Positions 59,595 through 64,000 of a stretch of 64,000 bases of DNA are shown here, piece after piece. Within the stretch, counting starts at the first letter, position 1. Each line of letters starts with the position of its first letter. A program made the translations under genes and the position numbers. This stretch comes from Gemmobacter sp. GTDB taxonomy: Bacteria; Pseudomonadota; Alphaproteobacteria; Rhodobacterales; Rhodobacteraceae. The notes under the pieces were generated by a model. It saw nothing but the letters and a program-made list of their open reading frames with translations. It was not told the DNA's origin and did not search any database. Location of the stretch: the NCBI RefSeq assembly GCF_034676705.1, contig NZ_JAUCBS010000013.1, positions 1,066,501 to 1,130,500 of the forward strand. Direction: 5' to 3'.

Positions 59595-60533
59595 TCAGGC
59601 GGCCCAGTCCAGGTGCGGCCCCAGCGGCACGATGCCGGTGGGGTTCAGCGCCTTGATGGAATAGTAGCCGCGCTTGATATGGTCGATGCTGACCGTTTCG
59701 CGCACGCCCGGCAAGGCGATCACGCGCGCGACATAGGCCGACAGCGCGGGATAGTCCGCAATGCGCCGCAGGTTGCATTTGAACAAGCCGTGGTAGGTGG
59801 CATCGAACCTGACCAGCGTGACGAACAGGCGAATGTCGGTTTCTGTAAAGCGGTCGCCGAACAGGAACGGCCCGCCGGCCGCCAGCCGCGCTTCCAGCTC
59901 GTCCAGCTGGGCAAAGACATCGCGGAACGCCTCGTCATAGGCCAGTTGCGTGGTGGCAAAGCCGGCACGGTAGACGCCGTTGTTCAGCCGCGGATAGATC
60001 CGGTCGTTCAGCGCCTCGATCTGGTCGCGCAGGTCATCCGGGCACAGCACCGGGCCAGACGCCAGATCGCCGAAGCCGCTGTCGAACATCCGCACGATTT
60101 CCGCGCTTTCGTTCGACACGATGGTGCCCGTCGCCTTGTCCCACAACACCGGCACCGTGGCGCGGCCGGTATAGTCCGGGTCGGCCTGGGTGTAGATCTG
60201 GTGCATGTAGTCGGCGCCGTTCACCGGATCGGGCGTGGCAAAGCGCCAGCCCTGATCGCCGATTTCGGGCTCCACCACGGTTACGGACACCACATCCTCC
60301 AGCCCCTTCAGCTTGCGGGCGATCAGGGTGCGGCTGGCCCAGGGGCAGATCAGCGCGACATACAGGTGATAGCGCCCGGTTTCCGCCCGGAACCCCGCCG
60401 ATCCGGTGGGCCCGGCGGAACCATCCGGCGTGATCCAGCTGCGAAAGCCCGAGATCTGGCGGACGAACCCGCCCTTGTCGTCCCTGGCCTGCACCGGCTG
60501 CCAGTTTTCCACCCATTTTCCGTTCACCAGCAT
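59595..60533 (-). CDS. Glutathionyl-hydroquinone reductase (Xi-class GST)
   Basis: A 312-residue protein matching YqjG/PcpF-type reductases: FRSWITPDG near the N-terminus, catalytic C63 in LICPWASRT, VTVVEPEIGDQGWRF, TVPVLWDKATGTIVSNESAEI and RFDATYHGLFKCNLRRI. It reduces glutathionyl-hydroquinones. The ATG at 60533 lies 4 bp after the VOC gene stop; a putative operon with quinone/catechol chemistry. Confidence 0.92.
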   Translation of the reverse strand: MLVNGKWVENWQPVQARDDKGGFVRQISGFRSWITPDGSAGPTGSAGFRAETGRYHLYVALICPWASRTLIARKLKGLEDVVSVTVVEPEIGDQGWRFATPDPVNGADYMHQIYTQADPDYTGRATVPVLWDKATGTIVSNESAEIVRMFDSGFGDLASGPVLCPDDLRDQIEALNDRIYPRLNNGVYRAGFATTQLAYDEAFRDVFAQLDELEARLAAGGPFLFGDRFTETDIRLFVTLVRFDATYHGLFKCNLRRIADYPALSAYVARVIALPGVRETVSIDHIKRGYYSIKALNPTGIVPLGPHLDWAA

Positions 60534-60537
60534 GGCC

Positions 60538-61359
60538 TTACCCCTCGACCACCAGCGAAATCGGCGTGTTCCACGGATCGTTGACCACCAGCCGGTTGCC
60601 GGCCGGGGCCAGCACCGCCCGGTCGCGGATGGCGGCGGCCCGCGCCGCATCCAGCCGGATTTCCACCTCGGCCAGCCCGGTCGAGGGCAGGCTGCGCGGC
60701 CCGGCGCCCCGGCTGTTCCAGATGTTGGCCGCCAGATGGTGGTGATAGCCATCGGCCGCATAGAAACTGGCGCCCGGGTAGCGCGCCGTCAGATCCAACC
60801 CCAGAACGCCGGTGTAGAATGCATCCGCCTCGGGGATGGCGCCGGCTTGCAGGTGGACATGGCCGATCACCGTGCCCGCAGGCGCGCCCTGCCAGGCGCC
60901 GCGCCCTTCGGCGCTGGCGACGATGGCGGGAATGTCCAGCGGGTCGGTCGCCATCTGCACCTCGGCGCCCTTGCGGGTCCAGGCGGACCGCGGGCGGTCG
61001 GCATAGATTTCCACCCCGTTGCCTTCGGGATCGGTCAGATAGATCGCTTCGCTGACCAGATGGTCGGCCATCCCGTCAACCCGCGTGCGGCGGGCCGAGG
61101 CATCCATGATCCACTGGCCCAGGGCGGCCCGGTCGGGCAGCAGGAAGGCGGTGTGGAACAGCCCCGCCTCGCGCCGGCTGCGGGCGCGGGCGCCGGGGTC
61201 GCGGCGCAGTTCCAGCAGCACCGTATCGCCCGCGCCATAGCGCGCCGTTTCACCGTCGCGCTGCACCAGATGCAGCCCGACCGCCTGTTCATACCACGCG
61301 CCGACCTTGTCGATATCATGCACGACAAGGGCAACGCGCCCCATGCTGAGATGGCCCAT
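60538..61359 (-). CDS. VOC-family ring-cleavage dioxygenase-like protein
   Basis: A 273-residue protein with two vicinal-oxygen-chelate modules. Module 1: RVALVVHDIDKVGAWYEQAVGL, AGLFHTAFLLPDRAAL, EAIYLTDPEGNGVEIYADRP. Module 2: GTVIGHVHLQAGAIPEADAFYTGVLGLDL, YHHHLAANIWNSRG. The histidine and glutamate ligands resemble CatE-like catechol 2,3-dioxygenases. Paired with the hydroquinone reductase gene. A paralogue lies at 62508-63386. Confidence 0.87.
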   Translation of the reverse strand: MGHLSMGRVALVVHDIDKVGAWYEQAVGLHLVQRDGETARYGAGDTVLLELRRDPGARARSRREAGLFHTAFLLPDRAALGQWIMDASARRTRVDGMADHLVSEAIYLTDPEGNGVEIYADRPRSAWTRKGAEVQMATDPLDIPAIVASAEGRGAWQGAPAGTVIGHVHLQAGAIPEADAFYTGVLGLDLTARYPGASFYAADGYHHHLAANIWNSRGAGPRSLPSTGLAEVEIRLDAARAAAIRDRAVLAPAGNRLVVNDPWNTPISLVVEG

Positions 61360-61383
61360 GTCCGTTCCCTTTCGGGCGGGGGG

Positions 61384-62331
61384 TCAGGCCCCCGCCGCCG
61401 TCAGCCGCGCCAGATCCTCGGCGCCAAGTTGCAGCCTTGCGCCCCGCGCCAGGCTTTCCAGTTGTTCCACCGACGTGGCCGAGGCCAGCGGCCCCACCAC
61501 GCCCGGTTGCGCCGCAACCCAGGCCAGCGCGATTTCGGTCAGGGTGGCGCCGGTGTTCGCCGCCACCTCGTCCATCGCGGCCAGCACGGCCATGCCGCGT
61601 TCGGTCATGAACCGCTTGACGCTGTTGCCCCGCGGGCTTTGCGCCAGATCGGCCTCGGTGCGGTATTTGCCGGTCAGGAACCCTGCCGACAGCGAATAAT
61701 ACGGGATCAGGCTCAGCCCCTCGCGCAGCACGATATCCTGCACGGCACCTTCATAGGCGCTGCGGTTCAGCAGGTTGAATTCGTTCTGCACCGTCTGATA
61801 GCGCGGCAGGCCCTTGGCCTCGGACACCGCCATCGCCTCGGTCAGCAGCGCCTCGTCATAGTTGGAACAGCCGATCCAGCGCACCTTGCCGGCCCGGATC
61901 AGGCGGTCATAGGCCTCGAGCGTTTCGTCCTGGCTGACGGTCGTGTCGGGCCAGTGGCTCTGATACAGGTCGATGTAGTCGGTCTGAAGCCGCGACAGCG
62001 ATCCTTCGACCGCCTGCATGATCCATTTCGCCGACAGGTCGCGCTTGCCTTGCCCGATGTCGGAACCGACCTTGGTCAGCACATGCACCCGGTCGCGGTT
62101 GCCGCGCGCCTTCATCCAGCGGCCGATGATGCGTTCGCTTTCGCTGTCATTGCCGGGCACCCAGCGGGAATAGACATCGGCCGTGTCCAGCGCGGTAAAG
62201 CCCAGATCGACAAAGGCGTCGAAAATGGCAAAGCTGGTCGCCTCGTCCGCCGTCCAGCCGGCGGTGTTGGTGCCCAGCACCAGCGGTTCGATCTGGAAAT
62301 CGGTCTGGCCAAGGCGGCGAAGGGTGGTCAT
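61384..62331 (-). CDS. Aldo/keto reductase
   Basis: A 315-residue (beta/alpha)8 reductase: MTTLRRLGQTDFQIEPLVLGTNTAGW, DLGFTALDTADVYSRW, VHVLTKVG (catalytic Lys), DYIDLYQSHWPD (His) and VRWIGCSNYDEALLTEA. NADPH-dependent; the substrate is unknown. It precedes the VOC and hydroquinone reductase genes on the same strand and may be co-transcribed. Confidence 0.92.
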   Translation of the reverse strand: MTTLRRLGQTDFQIEPLVLGTNTAGWTADEATSFAIFDAFVDLGFTALDTADVYSRWVPGNDSESERIIGRWMKARGNRDRVHVLTKVGSDIGQGKRDLSAKWIMQAVEGSLSRLQTDYIDLYQSHWPDTTVSQDETLEAYDRLIRAGKVRWIGCSNYDEALLTEAMAVSEAKGLPRYQTVQNEFNLLNRSAYEGAVQDIVLREGLSLIPYYSLSAGFLTGKYRTEADLAQSPRGNSVKRFMTERGMAVLAAMDEVAANTGATLTEIALAWVAAQPGVVGPLASATSVEQLESLARGARLQLGAEDLARLTAAGA

Positions 62332-62507
62332 GGCAGGTCTCCTGCTGGCGGCCGGTCGGGGCGCTGGCCCGTTCCGGCAATGAAGGTAAGGCCGGGCGAT
62401 GCGAAGTCCATTGCGGATTGGCGCACAGGCCCCCGCCGCTGGTGCAGAGTTTCCCGCGCGCGTGGTCCGTGGCAGGGTAACGCATCACTCGATCCATGGT
62501 GGACCCT

Positions 62508-63386
62508 ATGCCATTCCTGACCCGGCGCAACCTCTTGTCCTCGGCCCTTGCGGCGCCGGTGGTGGCCCTTGGCGGCGGCACGCAGGCAGCGGGCCTGCCG
62601 ATGTCGGCCCCGGTCGCGGTGGGCCGGGTGGGCCTGCGCGCGCAGGATGCCGAAGGGCTGGCCGACTGGTATCAGGCCAATGTCGGCCTGCGCCGCATGG
62701 GAACCGATGGCGCGGTGATCCGCATGGGCGCCGGCAGCCGCGTTCTGCTGGAGATCCTGGGCGACCCCGCATTGCGCCGCGACAGCACGGCCGAGGCCGG
62801 GCTATACCATACCGCCTTTCTGCTGCCATCGCGCAAGGCGCTGGCGCTTTGGGCGTCTTACGCCATCGACCGGCAGATCCCGGTGGACGGCGCATCCGAC
62901 CACCTGGTCAGCGAGGCGATCTACCTGACCGATCCCGAAGGCAACGGGGTGGAAATCTATGCCGACCGTGACGCCGCTGGCTGGCAATGGTCGGCCGGTC
63001 AGGTCGCCATGGGGACCGAGGCGCTGGACGTGGAAAACCTGCTGGGCGAACTGGGCCTGACGCCGCAGTTCTGGACCGGGGCGCCCGATGGCACCGTGGT
63101 GGGGCATGTCCACCTGCGGGTCGGCGATGCGGCGCAGGCCGCCCAGTGGTGGAACGATGCGCTGGGGTTCCAGACGGTGCGGGCGCGCGGCGGGGCGGCC
63201 TTCGTCTCGACCGGGGGCTATCACCACCATGTCGGGCTGAACCACTGGCAAAGCGAGGGGGCCGGCAACCGCCCCGCCGGACACACCGGGCTGGCCCATG
63301 TCGAACTGCTCAGCCGCAACGCCCCGGCCGCACAGGTGCTGCAAGACCCATGGGGCACGGAAATCCGTCTGGTGCCGGTCGCCTGA
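62508..63386 (+). CDS. VOC-family protein with an export-type N-terminus
   Basis: A 292-residue paralogue of 60538-61359: two VOC modules with AGLYHTAFLLPSRKALALW, EAIYLTDPEGNGVEIYADRD, TVVGHVHLRVGDAAQAAQWWNDALGF and GYHHHVGLNHWQSEGAGN. Its N-terminus MPFLTRRNLLSSALAAPVVALGGGTQA looks like a Tat signal (RRNLL then a hydrophobic stretch), absent from the other copy. The start is 62508 or, four codons earlier, 62496. Periplasmic placement is unusual for this family. Confidence 0.82.
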   Translation: MPFLTRRNLLSSALAAPVVALGGGTQAAGLPMSAPVAVGRVGLRAQDAEGLADWYQANVGLRRMGTDGAVIRMGAGSRVLLEILGDPALRRDSTAEAGLYHTAFLLPSRKALALWASYAIDRQIPVDGASDHLVSEAIYLTDPEGNGVEIYADRDAAGWQWSAGQVAMGTEALDVENLLGELGLTPQFWTGAPDGTVVGHVHLRVGDAAQAAQWWNDALGFQTVRARGGAAFVSTGGYHHHVGLNHWQSEGAGNRPAGHTGLAHVELLSRNAPAAQVLQDPWGTEIRLVPVA

Positions 63387-63407
63387 CAGGTCAGCCTGCC
63401 GGCCGCC

Positions 63408-63510
63408 CTCTTTGCCTTTTTGAAAATACCCCACGGGGAGGCGCCGGTTGGTGCGCCATTGGTTCGAGAACCAACCGGCGCGGAGGGGTGTGAAACCCCT
63501 CCAGGGTCAA
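63408..63510. repeat. Dispersed repeat copy 2 with adjacent hairpins
   Basis: 63408-63455 is the inverted counterpart of 28941-28990. It runs into a hairpin CGCCGGTTGG/CCAACCGGCG (63442-63451 with 63471-63480) and a second GGAGGGG/CCCCTCC (63482-63488 with 63496-63502). It lies between convergent genes, where it may also end transcription. Confidence 0.65.
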
Positions 63511-63539
63511 TCACATGGGCCGCCGTCCGAGATCAGGCC

Positions 63540-63734
63540 TTACGCAGCCTTGCCGGCCGCGCTGTCATGGACATAGCGCTTGTCGCAATAGGGGCAGTCG
63601 GTCCAGCCGGTTTCCTCGGGGATCACCAGCCAGACGCGGGGGTGGCCAAGCGCGCCTTCGCCCCCGTCGCAGGCCACCTTCCAGCGGCTGACGGTTTCGG
63701 TCTCGGGGGCGGCGTGGGCAGGCTGGGCGGTCAT
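63540..63734 (-). CDS. CHCC zinc-finger domain protein
   Basis: A 64-residue protein with the zf-CHCC pattern: VACDGGEGALGHPRVWLVIPEETGWTDCPYCDKRYV (Cys, His, Cys, Cys). Related to the NDUFS6-type zinc domain of complex I accessory subunits. AGGAGA precedes the ATG at 63734. A role in respiratory-complex assembly is possible by family. Confidence 0.85.
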   Translation of the reverse strand: MTAQPAHAAPETETVSRWKVACDGGEGALGHPRVWLVIPEETGWTDCPYCDKRYVHDSAAGKAA

Positions 63735-63886
63735 CCGGGCTCTCCTCGGGCGTCGTTGTGCGGGCGTCGTTTTGCCACGCATTCTAGCGCATGGCGGCGG
63801 CAGGGCAAGGCGGGTTCGGCCCTTGCCAAGCGCGGGGCAATCGCCAAGTCTGGCCCAACCCAGTGCCCCAGATGCAAGGCAACCGC

Positions 63887-64000
63887 ATGACCCCGATTTC
63901 CGACCGGCTCGGCCTGTGGCTGACCATCGTTACCGTGCTGGCCACCGTCACCGGGCTGGCGGCCGACTGGACCGGGGCAGGGCGGCTGGCGCTGGTCTGC
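63887..64000 (+). CDS. N-terminal fragment of a membrane protein, cut by the window edge
   Basis: The ATG at 63887, with AAGG 7 nt upstream, opens MTPISDRLGLWLTIVTVLATVTGLAADW, one hydrophobic segment, and stays open to the edge. Too short to assign. Confidence 0.45.
   Translation, partial: MTPISDRLGLWLTIVTVLATVTGLAADWTGAGRLALVC

Overview
The window is GC-rich alphaproteobacterial DNA, most like a Rhodobacteraceae chromosome (Paracoccus/Rhodobacter/Gemmobacter type). The chromosomal genes (fused indolepyruvate:ferredoxin oxidoreductase beside a divergent LysR gene, accB-accC-aat, rplU-rpmA, PreA/PreT, DUF2059 protein) fit that group. The genus assignment is an inference. No CRISPR array or rRNA was seen; there is one tRNA gene.

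Positions 1-27.6 kb: the conjugation and maintenance half of an integrative conjugative element of the Tn4371-like type, nearly all on the minus strand. Read in the direction of transcription it holds ardA, a frameshifted DUF2285 gene, an AlpA-type regulator, repA, DUF2840, traF, DUF736, a lytic transglycosylase, the relaxase, [resistance cassette], traG, a ribbon-helix-helix gene, trbB-C-D-E-J-K-L-F-G-I and DUF2274. Start/stop overlaps of 1-4 bp tie trbB to trbI into one operon. A 5.3-kb lower-GC cassette sits between the relaxase gene and traG: lysR, floR, a second lysR, a Cfr/RlmN-family radical-SAM rRNA methyltransferase and a TetR regulator. floR carries its own translational attenuator (9-residue leader peptide followed directly by a hairpin). 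The cassette therefore pairs phenicol efflux with a possible ribosome-modifying enzyme.

Positions 27.7-42.9 kb: a 14-kb chromosomal block lying between two 1,050-bp copies of one IS903-type IS5-family element in the same orientation, indistinguishable in their transposase and ends. It holds an IS110 fragment, an enoyl-CoA hydratase, a DAHP synthase preceded by an aromatic-rich leader peptide and attenuator, a TauE/SafE permease divergent from a GntR regulator, a sugar-nucleotide epimerase, PreA and PreT around a DedA gene, accB-accC-aat, a GNAT acetyltransferase, rpmA-rplU, a DUF2059 protein and tRNA-Ser(CGA).

Positions 42.8-50.0 kb: an IS graveyard at the 3' end of tRNA-Ser. It starts with the first ~32 codons of a tyrosine integrase cut by the second IS5 copy. 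After it come a truncated Sel1-repeat gene, an IS427-type element, an HNH-type gene split by IS256 and other IS, an IS1595, an IS110 stub, a frameshifted IS3 element and IS remnants. This looks like the wreck of an island that once used tRNA-Ser as attachment site.

Positions 50.0-64.0 kb: ordinary chromosome: NYN/LOTUS protein, small periplasmic protein, YbaK, PurL, a methyltransferase, a candidate small RNA with an anti-Shine-Dalgarno segment, LysR, indolepyruvate oxidoreductase, a cluster of four palindromes, glutathionyl-hydroquinone reductase, two paralogous VOC dioxygenase-like proteins around an aldo/keto reductase, and a CHCC zinc-finger protein.
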